This document shows positions 51,802 through 61,837 of a stretch of 64,000 bases of DNA, piece after piece. Origin of the DNA: Paraburkholderia phenazinium (GTDB lineage: Bacteria > Pseudomonadota > Gammaproteobacteria > Burkholderiales > Burkholderiaceae). The notes beneath the pieces are model-generated. The model saw nothing but the letters and a program-made list of their open reading frames with translations. It was not told the origin of the DNA and did no database searches. The position numbers and the translations under genes were made by a program. The stretch lies in contig NZ_FNCJ01000017.1 in the NCBI RefSeq assembly GCF_900100735.1, forward strand, positions 1 to 64,000, read 5' to 3'. The first letter of the stretch is position 1, and each line of letters opens with the position of its first letter.

Positions 51802-52779
51802 CTATACGCGCATCTTGACGATGTGGCGCATCCAGAACACGCCGAACACCATCGTGCCGAGCACGGTCCAGACCAGCTTCAGGCCAGCGGGGTCTTGCCA
51901 CAGCACGTCGAGGAAGCCCGGATTGATTGTCACCATCACGCCAGCGGCGCCGAACGGCAACAGCCCCAGGATCCACGCGGACATCTTCCCTTCGGCCGAC
52001 AGCACGCGAACCTTGTCGAACAGCTTGAAGCGTTCGCGGATCAGCAAGGTGATGCCGTCGAGCAGCTCGGCGAGATTGCCGCCGGTCTCGCGCTGGATCA
52101 GCACGGCGATCACCAGGTAGCGCAGGTCGCGGATCGGCACACGGGTGGCGAGATTCAGGAGGGCTTCGTTGAGCGAGATGCCGTAATTGATCTCGTCGAA
52201 GGTGATGCGGAACTCGCCGCTCATCGGTTCGGCGAACTCGCTGCCTACCATGCCGATCGCGCCGGTGAACGCATGCCCCGAGCGCAGCGCGCGGGCCAGC
52301 ATGTCGCAGACGTCCGGAAACTGGCGGTCGAGCTTGCGCAGGCGCCGCCCGCGCCGATAGCGCACGTACAGCAGCGGCAGCACGGCGCTCAGCAGCGCCA
52401 CCCCGAGCGAAGGCCACAACGGCAGGCCCGCGAACAGCAGGATCGCGAGCGTGGGCGGCGGCATGACGGCGCAGATGCCGAACAGGCGCCCCACCGTCCA
52501 CGACACGCCGGACTGCTGCAGGAACAGGTCGATCGCATGTACGCGCGGCAGGTACAGCAGCCCTTTGTCGAGCAGCGACGATTCGGAGAGCAGGCGCTCC
52601 TTGAGGATGCTCAGGCGCGTGCTGCCCAGGTGGCCACCGGCCGAGACCGCGCGAATCCGCGATTCGACCCGCTTGGCTGCGGGTCCGTGCCGGCTGTTCC
52701 ACCATTCGTACGCGCCCTCGATCGATAGCACGACGGCAGCGAACAGAAGCACGATGGCTGCATAGAAGATCGGGGCCAT
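51802..52779 (-). CDS. tadB: TadB inner-membrane platform protein
   Basis: A 325-aa T2SF-domain protein with an N-terminal helix (FYAAIVLLFAAVVLSIEG), a middle helix pair and the F-domain block (RALRSGHAFTGAIGMVG, EINYGISLNEALLNLATR, AVLIQRETGGNLAELLDGI). Partner of TadC in the inner-membrane platform. 49 bp after the TadA gene on the minus strand. Confidence 0.9.
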   Translation of the reverse strand: MAPIFYAAIVLLFAAVVLSIEGAYEWWNSRHGPAAKRVESRIRAVSAGGHLGSTRLSILKERLLSESSLLDKGLLYLPRVHAIDLFLQQSGVSWTVGRLFGICAVMPPPTLAILLFAGLPLWPSLGVALLSAVLPLLYVRYRRGRRLRKLDRQFPDVCDMLARALRSGHAFTGAIGMVGSEFAEPMSGEFRITFDEINYGISLNEALLNLATRVPIRDLRYLVIAVLIQRETGGNLAELLDGITLLIRERFKLFDKVRVLSAEGKMSAWILGLLPFGAAGVMVTINPGFLDVLWQDPAGLKLVWTVLGTMVFGVFWMRHIVKMRV

Positions 52780-52828
52780 GCCAGTCTCCAGATACTAAGG
52801 GTGCGGGCGCCTGAACCGCTCGCGCGGT

Positions 52829-54182
<1,354 letters not shown>

Positions 54183-54196
<14 letters not shown>

Positions 54197-55424
54197 GATG
54201 TTTCCCCTGTTGGTCCAGTTGCATTTCAAGCTTCGGCGCCGCCTGACGGCCGAGCATCCTTGCGAATAGCGACTCGCCCTTGGCACGCTCAGGGCTGGAT
54301 CCGGCGGCCCGGCTGGCAATGTTGGCGGCGAGCGTCTGCAAGCTGCGCGACACGCCGCTCTTATGGCCTGTCTTCGAGATCGGCAAGCCCTGGTTGATCG
54401 CCTCGGAGACCGCGGCAGCGTCCTCCGGTATGACCTGATACGGGCGCATGCCGAGCACCTGCTCCATCGCGTCGCGGGCGCGTTCTTCGTGGCGCGCATA
54501 GCGATTGAGCAGCAGCCGCGTGCGGTCGGCGGCATAGCCGAGCGAGGCGAGAATTTCCTGCAGCCGGCGGCCGGCGCGCACATGCGGCATGCTCGCTTGC
54601 AGGACGATGTGGATCTGGTTGCTGCGATCGAGCGCGAGCATCGAGTTCGGATTGAGCGTCTGGCCGAGGTCGAAGATCACGAAGTCGTAGCGCGGTGCGG
54701 CGACGCCGAGAATCCATTCGAGGCGGTCTTCCTTGATCTCGGCCGCCTTCACCGGGTCGCCCGCGCCGGCGAGGATATGGAAGTTGTCGCTGACATGCAG
54801 CACGCTGGCGTCGAAGAACGCGTGGTCCATGCGCTCGATCTGCGAGCACAGTTGCGGCAGCGTCGACGGTGGCGTTTCGTTCGTCACGAGGAACGCGGCG
54901 TCGGCGAAGAGCTGGTTGAGGTCGATCATCAGCACGCGCTTTTGCTGCTTGCTGGCGATCGCGTCGGCCACATTGGCGGCAATGAAGCTGGTGCCGACAC
55001 CGCCCTTGCACGACATGAACGAGACGATCTCGGTGGTATGCGTATGGCTTTTCAGGCACTGGGCTTCGAGACGCGCGAGCGCATCGCCGAGTGCGCGCCG
55101 CTCGAGCGGCCAGCTAAGCACGTCGCGAAAGCCGGCGCGCATCGCCGCGATCAAGGTCTGCGGCGACACATCCGGGGTCAGCAGGATGCAGGAGAGGTGT
55201 TTGTGCTTCTGGCACAACTGCGCCACCACCGGCAATTCCGCGTCCTGGGTCGAAGCGGCGTCGACGATCAGCACATCGAAGGCATCGAGGCTGTCGCCGC
55301 GCTCCAGCAACAGCGACGGGCTGTCGGCCGCACGGGTGGTGCGGTAGTCGCCGCATTCGCCGAGCATGTGCACGACCTGGGACAGGCGCGTCGCGTCTTT
55401 CGAGGTGATAAGAATGTCGATCAT
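54183..55424 (-). CDS. cpaE: TadZ/CpaE-type pilus localisation protein
   Basis: A 413-aa protein with an N-terminal receiver-like domain (DILITSKDATRLSQVVHMLG, DVLIVDAAS) lacking the full phospho-acceptor set. A ParA/MinD-like ATPase follows with SCKGGVGTSFIAANVADA and VLMIDLNQLFADAA. It places the pilus machine in the cell. The C-terminus overlaps the TadA start. Confidence 0.88.
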
Positions 55425-55450
55425 GATCGTCTGCGCCAGGCTGTCGAGGG

Positions 55451-55768
55451 TTATTGACCGCTGCTGCCACCACTGCTGCCGCCGGTGCTTACGCCGATCA
55501 CGAACGGATTGGTGTTGGTGGCGGGTTGGGCGAACGACTTGTCGTACTGGGTCATGGCGGAGGCGGCAGCCTTGCCGTCGATTCCGTCAACTGACGGCGT
55601 GTGCTCGGCCGCCCGCGGATCGATGATCTGCGCCTGGGTGACGGCTTTTTCGGCCTCGCCGAAATGCGCGTCCCAGATCGGCGAGCTGGACATGCAGCCG
55701 CCGAGTGCGACGAACGCCGTGACGCTCAGTGCGGCGCGCGCCGCGAAGCGAAGGGTTGCGAGTTTCAT
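55451..55768 (-). CDS. Small pilus lipoprotein (CpaD position)
   Basis: A 105-aa lipoprotein: signal and lipobox ALGGC|MSSS (Cys about 25), then a short mature part ending in a Gly/Ser-rich tail (TGGSSGGSSGQ). It occupies the CpaD/pilotin position between the secretin and CpaE. It is much shorter than typical CpaD (about 200 aa or more), so its role as a secretin partner is inferred from position. Confidence 0.75.
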   Translation of the reverse strand: MKLATLRFAARAALSVTAFVALGGCMSSSPIWDAHFGEAEKAVTQAQIIDPRAAEHTPSVDGIDGKAAASAMTQYDKSFAQPATNTNPFVIGVSTGGSSGGSSGQ

Positions 55769-55789
55769 GAGATTCCCCTGTCCATCACA

Positions 55790-57553
55790 TCAATGATCGA
55801 GCGCGGTGTGGGCGCTGCTCGCGTTGGCCATGTCCTGCTGTGCTTCGCGCGGGTTGGGCAGCGCCTCGCTCGAGCTCACCGGCACTTGCGGTGCGGGAGC
55901 CGGTGCCGGCACGGGCGCCGCAACCGGGCCAGGAGCCGTTGCAGGTGTCGCTGCAGGCGTCGCTGGGTTGCCAGCCGCAGGCGTACCCGTGCCTGACTTC
56001 GGCGCACCGCCGCGGCCTTCCATGTCGCCGGTCGCATAGATGTCGGCGTCCTTCGGTTGCGTGAAGCTGTCGGTGGGCAGCGGCAGGTTGGCGGTGCGCT
56101 GCGGCCTGACGAGGTGCGGCGTGATGATGAACACCAGCTCCGTGCGGTCCTGCTGGAACGACGTGCTGCGAAACAGGGCGCCTAGCACGGGCACCTCGCC
56201 GATCCCCGGCAGCGCCTTGAGCGCGCCGCTGATGTTGTTGCTGATCAGCCCGCCGATCGCGAAGCTTTCGCCGTCGTTCATCTGCACGGTAGTGGACGCC
56301 CGCCGTGTGGTAATGAGCGGCAGGATCGTCACGCCGCTGACATTGGTCGCGCTGAGCGTCACGCCGGTCGGCGAGAGTTCGGACACTTCAGGGGCGACCT
56401 TCAGGTTGATGCGGCCGTTGCCCAGCACCGTCGGAGTGAATTTGAGGCCCACCCCGAAGTCTTCCTGCTGCAGCACGATCGAGGTCGCGCCTGTGCTGCT
56501 GCTTTGCGGCACCGGAATGAACACTTCGCCGCCGGCGAGGAAGGTGGCTTCCTGGCCACTGATCGTCACCAGGTTCGGTTCGGCGAGGATCTTCACGAGG
56601 TTGTCGGTCTTCTGCGCGTCGACCGAGACCTGGAAGGGCAGCTTGTTGTTCTTGTTGACCGAGATGCCGCTCGAGACACCCGCGAGCAGGCTGCTCACCA
56701 GCGCGCCGGTCCACGACCCGAAGCCGCCCTGGATGTTCACCGACGCGCCCAACTGGTTCATCAGCGTCTTGTCGACTTCCGCCACTTTTACTTCGAGCAT
56801 GACCTGCTGCGGCGCATCCACGCTCAGCATGTTGAGCACGCCACCGCCCTTGGCGGCGCCGTCCGTACTGGTGTGACTGCTATAGACAGTGGCGATTTCG
56901 ACCGCCGTTGCCGCCGCCTGCGCGCTCGACACGTGGCCCGCCAGTACAAGGTTGTCGGCGGCGGTGGAGACGCGAATGCCGTGTTCTTCGGGCATCAGTT
57001 GCGTGAGCGAAGCCTGCAGGCCGTCCGAGTCGACATTGACGACGACGTCGATGATCTGGCATGCGCCGCTGCGTCCCTGCACGATCATATTGGTGCTGCC
57101 GACCGATTCGCCGAGTACGTAGAGCGTTTGCGGCGAGACCATGGTGGCCTGGGCGATCGCGGGGTTGCCGAGTGTGCGGTTGCGCACAGGTTCGCTGACC
57201 GGCACGAGGGTGGATTTGCCGACCGGTACGAACACGGTGCTTTCGCCGCGAACCGTGCCGGTGCAGTTCGGGCCGTGCAGCGGTCCGGTGGGCGCGGCTG
57301 CAGCGGCGGCGTTGCCGGGTGCGGGCGCCATGCTGATGGTCATCTGCAGCGGTTCGCGGCCCATCGGCAGGGCAGCGCTGGCGCTCGCCTTGGCGGGTGT
57401 GCCGTTGTCCGGGGCGTGCTGCGCGAGCGCGGTTTGAGTGAGCGCGATCTGGCCGAGCAGCAGGCCAGCGCCCAGCCAGGCGACCCATACCGCACAGCTC
57501 GCCTTGGTGCGTCGCGGCGTGTGGCCGGACGGGAAATCAGGTTTCGTAGTCAT
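55790..57553 (-). CDS. cpaC: Secretin RcpA/CpaC
   Basis: A 587-aa outer-membrane secretin with N-terminal signal (VAWLGAGLLLGQIALTQTAL), an STN/POTRA-like part (about 95-185), a BON-like repeat (about 195-250) and the secretin core (VSVDAQKTDNLVKILAEPNL; GVGLKFTPTVLGNGRINLKV; ITPHLVRP). The C-terminal 90 residues are Pro/Ala-rich. It forms the pilus channel. Confidence 0.92.
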   Translation of the reverse strand: MTTKPDFPSGHTPRRTKASCAVWVAWLGAGLLLGQIALTQTALAQHAPDNGTPAKASASAALPMGREPLQMTISMAPAPGNAAAAAAPTGPLHGPNCTGTVRGESTVFVPVGKSTLVPVSEPVRNRTLGNPAIAQATMVSPQTLYVLGESVGSTNMIVQGRSGACQIIDVVVNVDSDGLQASLTQLMPEEHGIRVSTAADNLVLAGHVSSAQAAATAVEIATVYSSHTSTDGAAKGGGVLNMLSVDAPQQVMLEVKVAEVDKTLMNQLGASVNIQGGFGSWTGALVSSLLAGVSSGISVNKNNKLPFQVSVDAQKTDNLVKILAEPNLVTISGQEATFLAGGEVFIPVPQSSSTGATSIVLQQEDFGVGLKFTPTVLGNGRINLKVAPEVSELSPTGVTLSATNVSGVTILPLITTRRASTTVQMNDGESFAIGGLISNNISGALKALPGIGEVPVLGALFRSTSFQQDRTELVFIITPHLVRPQRTANLPLPTDSFTQPKDADIYATGDMEGRGGAPKSGTGTPAAGNPATPAATPATAPGPVAAPVPAPAPAPQVPVSSSEALPNPREAQQDMANASSAHTALDH

Positions 57554-57667
57554 GTTGTGGTGCCCCCGTTGCTGGATCCTGTAGATCGCGTTCGTTGTCT
57601 GGTGTGGGTCTGGGTCTCGCGCAGCGCCATCGCCGGTTGGTCTCTTGCTCCGGCTACGCCGCGCCCG

Positions 57668-58501
57668 TCAAAAGCATTCCTGGCTGCCGCTCACGCCCGA
57701 CAGCACGCCGATGCAGTCGCGTTTGACCGGCGCCCGGCTCACGTACTTCACGCGAGTGGGTTGGGGGGCGACAGGAGCGGACACTGCCACGGGGGCCGAG
57801 GCGCCGAGCAAGCTCATCTTGGTGGCGCCGGCGGTGGCGAGCGTGTCGGCGTCCACCTGATTGCGCAGCACCAGCGAGAGCGTGCCGACGCTGCGCGCAA
57901 GGTCGAGCTTCTCGGCCTGATCGGGCGTGACCTCGAGCGTGACGGCGTTGACTACCTTGGGCGCCGTGTCGTCGCGATTGACCTGTTGAGCCACCGCCAG
58001 CACGAGGATCTTCTCCAGCACCGTCTTCGAGATGCTTTGCTGGGTGTCGTTCTTGTTAGTCGGCTCCTGCGTATTGACGATCACGTCGACGTAGTTGCCT
58101 GGGAGTGCGAAGCCGGCCACGCCGACCACATCGTTGACGCGCACCGTAATGGCGCGGTGGCCTTCGCCGATCACGGCGGACAGGCCACCCTTGGTGCCGA
58201 CCGGCGCGAGCTTCGATTCGAGCACGGGTTCGCCGCGCTGCACGCTGGCTCGCAGCACGCGGCCGTCGAGCGTCTTCGGGTCGCTGAAGGCGCCGGGCGG
58301 GATGCTGTCGGTGGGCCAGTTGACCGTGTGGACCATGGCGCCGGTAAGCGGCTCGCCGAGGTTGATGTCGTCGGAGGCCACCGCCACCTGGGTGACCGCC
58401 CCCGATGAGGTCTGCACGAGCCAGCGGGAAGCGAATACCACTGCGGAGAGACCCGCCAGCATGGCAATCGCCAGCATGATGAATGCACGACTGTTCTTCA
58501 T
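57668..58501 (-). CDS. cpaB: RcpC/CpaB pilus assembly protein
   Basis: A 277-aa protein with an N-terminal helix (AFIMLAIAMLAGLSAVVFAS), SAF-type domain (VASDDINLGEPLTGAMVHTV, RAVTVRVNDVV-like GHRAITVRVNDVVGVAG) and a C-terminal RcpC part. It acts with the secretin in the periplasm. Two cysteines close to the C-terminus (CIGVLSGVSGSQECF) may form a disulfide. Confidence 0.88.
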   Translation of the reverse strand: MKNSRAFIMLAIAMLAGLSAVVFASRWLVQTSSGAVTQVAVASDDINLGEPLTGAMVHTVNWPTDSIPPGAFSDPKTLDGRVLRASVQRGEPVLESKLAPVGTKGGLSAVIGEGHRAITVRVNDVVGVAGFALPGNYVDVIVNTQEPTNKNDTQQSISKTVLEKILVLAVAQQVNRDDTAPKVVNAVTLEVTPDQAEKLDLARSVGTLSLVLRNQVDADTLATAGATKMSLLGASAPVAVSAPVAPQPTRVKYVSRAPVKRDCIGVLSGVSGSQECF

Positions 58502-58550
58502 GACGTTACTCCTCGAAACACGAGTGAAAGGCTGGCAAGGCGCGCTGTGT

Positions 58551-59096
58551 TCATGTCAGGTTCGCGAACAGCACGCCCAGGGTTCCTGCAGCAATGGCGA
58601 CCCCGTAGGGCAACGAGCCGACCGACGCGAACGGCGCCGGCTGGTCTGCGGCAGCGTTCGAGCCGCGCCGTGCGCCTCCCGCCACCATGTATAGGAGGTT
58701 GCCGAGCAGCTGGCCGGTGCGGCGCCTGTGCACAGTCAGCGCCAGCGACCAGACGCCGCCGATCACGAACGTAGCGAGTGCGATCTGGACGGTTGGCCAC
58801 GCACCTAGCCACGCGCCGATCATCATCAGCAGCTTGACGTCGCCGGCGGCCATGCCGCGTAGCAGATAAAACGGCAACAGCACGGCAAAGCCGGTGAGTG
58901 CGCCGGTGAGCCATATGGCACTGCCGGAGAGCGGTCCATGCAGCCAGCCCTGCACCAGCAGCGCGGCGACGAGCCCCGCGGCGATGATCGGGTTGGGGAT
59001 GCGCCGGCTCACGATGTCGGTGCTCGCGGTGATGATCGCGAGCAGCACCACGCAGGCGGGTATCGGATGAGGCGGGAGCGGAAAGCCTGGCATCAT
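58551..59096 (-). CDS. cpaA: TadV/CpaA prepilin peptidase
   Basis: A 181-aa A24-type membrane aspartyl peptidase with the two catalytic aspartates in ASTDIVSRRIPN and AAGDVKLLM. It cuts Flp and TadE-type prepilins after glycine. It has about six helices and lacks the N-terminal methylase domain of PilD, as usual for TadV. Located between flp and cpaB. Confidence 0.92.
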   Translation of the reverse strand: MMPGFPLPPHPIPACVVLLAIITASTDIVSRRIPNPIIAAGLVAALLVQGWLHGPLSGSAIWLTGALTGFAVLLPFYLLRGMAAGDVKLLMMIGAWLGAWPTVQIALATFVIGGVWSLALTVHRRRTGQLLGNLLYMVAGGARRGSNAAADQPAPFASVGSLPYGVAIAAGTLGVLFANLT

Positions 59097-59113
59097 GAAC
59101 CTCGTTGGGTGGT

Positions 59114-59344
59114 TCAGACCGACGCTGCAACGTCGCTGAACAGCGTATTCAGATTGGTGCCGGCCGCGGCTACGGCGCCGACGATCACGATCGCAATCAG
59201 GGCGGCGAGCAGTGCGTACTCAATGGCTGTGACGCCGCTTTCATCGTCGAGAAAGACCTGAAGCCTGGCGATGGCGCGGAAAAAGCGGGTCGGCGCGACC
59301 GGCTGCGACGCAACGAGCTGGGAAACGGAACGAGCTGTATTCAC
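59114..59344 (-). CDS. flp: Flp-family type IVb pilin with long leader
   Basis: A 76-aa prepilin from a GTG start at 59344, chosen because AAGGAG lies 6 nt upstream. The cleavage site ESG|VTAIEYALLAALIAIVIVG has G at -1 and E at +5. The mature part of about 39 residues is normal, but the leader of about 37 residues is longer than the usual 15-26. It may be a minor or alternative pilin beside the shorter flp gene. Confidence 0.86.
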   Translation of the reverse strand: MNTARSVSQLVASQPVAPTRFFRAIARLQVFLDDESGVTAIEYALLAALIAIVIVGAVAAAGTNLNTLFSDVAASV

Positions 59345-59439
59345 GATTGACTCCTTGATGTCGGGCCGGCGCGGACCCCATCTGCAAAAGCAGGACGGAC
59401 GGACGACGGGTGCCGCGTGGTCGTCCGCCGCCGGGACGC

Positions 59440-59610
59440 TCAAACCGAAGCGGCGATGGTGCTGAACACCGTGTTCAGGTTCGTGCCAAGTGTCTTCACC
59501 GAACCGATGATGACGATGGCAATCAGCGCTGCGATGAGGCCGTATTCGACGGCGGTGACGCCGTTTTCGTCGCGGATGAAACGCTTGGCTTGCGTGAGGA
59601 TGGTTTGCAT
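59440..59610 (-). CDS. flp: Flp-family major type IVb pilin
   Basis: A 56-aa prepilin, start ATG 59610 with TTGGAG upstream. The cleavage site ENG|VTAVEYGLIAALIAIVIIG has the canonical G(-1)/E(+5), leaving a mature pilin of about 39 residues after a 17-residue leader. First gene of the pilus operon and probably the major subunit. Confidence 0.9.
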   Translation of the reverse strand: MQTILTQAKRFIRDENGVTAVEYGLIAALIAIVIIGSVKTLGTNLNTVFSTIAASV

Positions 59611-59716
59611 GACAGTCTCCAAGAGGACTACTACAGATATAACCCTGTGCCGGAATTGGCCTCGGGGAAGGGACTACAGGTACAGCAAGGTGGTACTGCA
59701 GGAAAAACGGTGCGGG

Positions 59717-59983
59717 TTAGTCGCTGTGCCGAGGCGGATCGTCATATACGAGCGCATCTGCATCTGTGTCGGCATCGACTGATAAGGCAAGCTGCTGGCA
59801 GGCAGCTTTGCCAGCGGCGGTCCTTGCGACAGCGTCACGGTAGCCGGGCCACGCCGGCAGTGAAATAAAGGCGGCGCGGCTGGCCGGCTCGCCGGAATGC
59901 TTCGATGCGGCAGCGAGCGGCTTCCAGTTCAGCGGCTCGTGCGCAGGGCGTGCAGTGATACGCCCGAATGCGTGGTTCTTCAT
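59717..59983 (-). CDS. Possible small orphan protein, 88 aa
   Basis: An 88-aa frame (MKNHAFGRITARPAHEPLNW...) with GGGGA 7 nt before the ATG. It lies upstream of flp on the same strand. Composition is normal but no family is recognised, so it is reported with low confidence; it could be a chance frame. Confidence 0.35.
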   Translation of the reverse strand: MKNHAFGRITARPAHEPLNWKPLAAASKHSGEPASRAAFISLPAWPGYRDAVARTAAGKAACQQLALSVDADTDADALVYDDPPRHSD

Positions 59984-60595
59984 GTTCTATCCCCGTGTTC
60001 TGCTGCTTATCTAAGGCATGGAGTCTGGTCGGAACTCCTGTCTGCGGTGTCCGGTTTGTTTCTGGACGGTGCGTCTTCGACTGCCGCGCTCACTCCTACG
60101 CAAGGCGTGGGCCAGCTCGCGAAAAACCGCGTAAATGCTGGGCCTCTGCGTTGCCAGGGGCCGCTGACGCGCGGCTCGTGCCCGGTCTGTCGCAAACTTG
60201 AGACAAGTCGAAGGGTGGGCGAGGCCAGCCAGGCTCCCGCAAAGGCGCATGCAGCCAGCATGTCGGCCTCGGCCCAGGGACTTTCCATGAGTGCGGCGCG
60301 GCGGCGAATTCACGAGAAATCAGGGCGATTCAAACAACCGGTCCGCACAACGTGTCTCAGCTGTGAGCAGCCCGTGTGCGGTAAGCCACATAAGGCCTGC
60401 GCTTTGGGCAGCACCGGGAGGTTTGGCTGTCGAGGATCGCCCGCGCGTAAAAACATCGGACTTGAAACTTGAATTGTTTTCCTACAACAATGAAGCGACC
60501 AGCAAGGCGATAGATGCAATCGCATGCTTAGGAATCGAAACAAAAAAAGACCTATCGAATACGCCGGCTGACCTCCGGCGCACACCAAGGCGGGG
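59984..60595. other. Spacer between flp region and glycosyltransferase genes
   Basis: A 612-bp stretch with no convincing gene. The part from about 60460 on is A-rich and ends in the ribosome-binding region of the first GT87 gene. No terminator or operator was clear. Confidence 0.45.
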
Positions 60596-61837
60596 ATGAT
60601 GGATAGTCTGGTTCGGGGATTGAACTGCGCGGAGCGCCACATACGTGACTGGGTGACACGCGACCGGCTGGTCGTGTATAGCGGCTTCGCGCTTCTGGTC
60701 GAGGCGGCGATCCTCGTCTTGTGGGCGTGGAGCAGCAAAGGCTTCACTGATGGCAGCTACCGGCCCGGTACCGACTATTCGGTCTTCTGGGTGGCCTCGC
60801 ATCTGATGCTGCACGGCGTGCCGGCACAGGCCTACGACTATGCCGCGTTCGGCAAGCTCGAGCAACTGCTGCTACCCAGCTATCAGCACGGCGGCTTTCT
60901 GCCGTGGCTGTATCCGCCGATGTTCCTGTTGCTGGTTACGCCGTTCGCGCTGCTGCCATTGTGGGCGGCGTTCTTTGTGTTCGTGGCGGCGAGCCTGGCG
61001 CTCTTCTGCGTCGGCGTATGGCGTGTCTCGGGCCTTGATAAGGCGCTGGGCAACGCAAAGCTGGCGGCCTTCGTCGTGGCGGCGTCGCCGTGCGTATTCG
61101 TGTGTGCGGCGTTTGGTCAGAACTCGCTGCTCTCCGCAGCGTTGGCTGCTTTCTCGGTTCGCTGGCTCGAGCGCCATCCGGTGCGTGCGGGTCTGTGCAT
61201 CGGCCTGCTGGTCGTCAAGCCGCAGATGGCGCTGTTGTTTCCGCTGGTGCTGATCGCGGCGCGGGCATGGCGTGTGATCGCGGTAGCGGCACTCACCGCG
61301 GCGCTGTTCACGGCGCTCAGTGTGCTGGTGTGCGGAACGCAGTCGCTGCATCTGTTTCTCGCCAGCGCGGGCCTGGCGCGCGGCGTCATACTCGAACACG
61401 GTGTGCGTTTCTGGCTCGCTTCGCCCACGCCGTTCGCCGCCTTCCGGCTGGCCGGCCTCGATCTGACGCTGGCCTATCTCGCCCAGGCGGGCGTTGCGCT
61501 GGTTGCGGCAGTGGCCGCCTACGACGTGTGGCGGCGTACGTCGGACTGCGCCGCGCGCGCGGCGATTCTGGCGGTGGCGACATTGATTGCCAATCCCTAC
61601 GTCTGGCACTACGAACTGGCGTGGCTTGGCATCGCGCTCGCTTTCCTCGTCGCAGCCGGATTGCGCCGCGGCTGGAATCGCTACGAGCAGATCGTGCTCG
61701 TGCTCGCGTGGCTCCTGCCGCTTTATGAATTTTTCAACCGCGCGGCGCAAGGGCCGCAGGTTGGCCCGGTCGTGCTCCTGCTAATGCTGCTGATGATCAT
61801 GCAACGCGTACGCAGCGATGCTGGGAGTGTGCGATGA
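60596..61837 (+). CDS. GT87 (DUF2029) membrane glycosyltransferase
   Basis: A 413-aa protein with about ten helices. The GT87 signature is visible as DYSVFWVASHLMLHG with YDYAAF, LPWLYPPMFLLLV, CAAFGQNSLLSAAL and LLVVKPQMALLFPLV. GT87 enzymes use polyprenyl-phosphate sugars (such as mannose) to elongate lipid-linked glycans. GGCGGGG precedes ATG 60596 (a second ATG follows at 60599). The stop overlaps the next gene start by 4 bp (ATGA). Confidence 0.88.
   Translation: MMDSLVRGLNCAERHIRDWVTRDRLVVYSGFALLVEAAILVLWAWSSKGFTDGSYRPGTDYSVFWVASHLMLHGVPAQAYDYAAFGKLEQLLLPSYQHGGFLPWLYPPMFLLLVTPFALLPLWAAFFVFVAASLALFCVGVWRVSGLDKALGNAKLAAFVVAASPCVFVCAAFGQNSLLSAALAAFSVRWLERHPVRAGLCIGLLVVKPQMALLFPLVLIAARAWRVIAVAALTAALFTALSVLVCGTQSLHLFLASAGLARGVILEHGVRFWLASPTPFAAFRLAGLDLTLAYLAQAGVALVAAVAAYDVWRRTSDCAARAAILAVATLIANPYVWHYELAWLGIALAFLVAAGLRRGWNRYEQIVLVLAWLLPLYEFFNRAAQGPQVGPVVLLLMLLMIMQRVRSDAGSVR

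Noticed and set aside
55001..58408. Plus-strand frames opposite the cpaE, cpaC and cpaB genes
   Set aside because: All overlap strongly supported pilus genes and show only shadow-type composition.
59611..59716. A sigma-54 promoter before flp
   Set aside because: GGCAC-N5 is present on the minus strand but the -12 GC pair is missing; a sigma-70 alternative is also weak.
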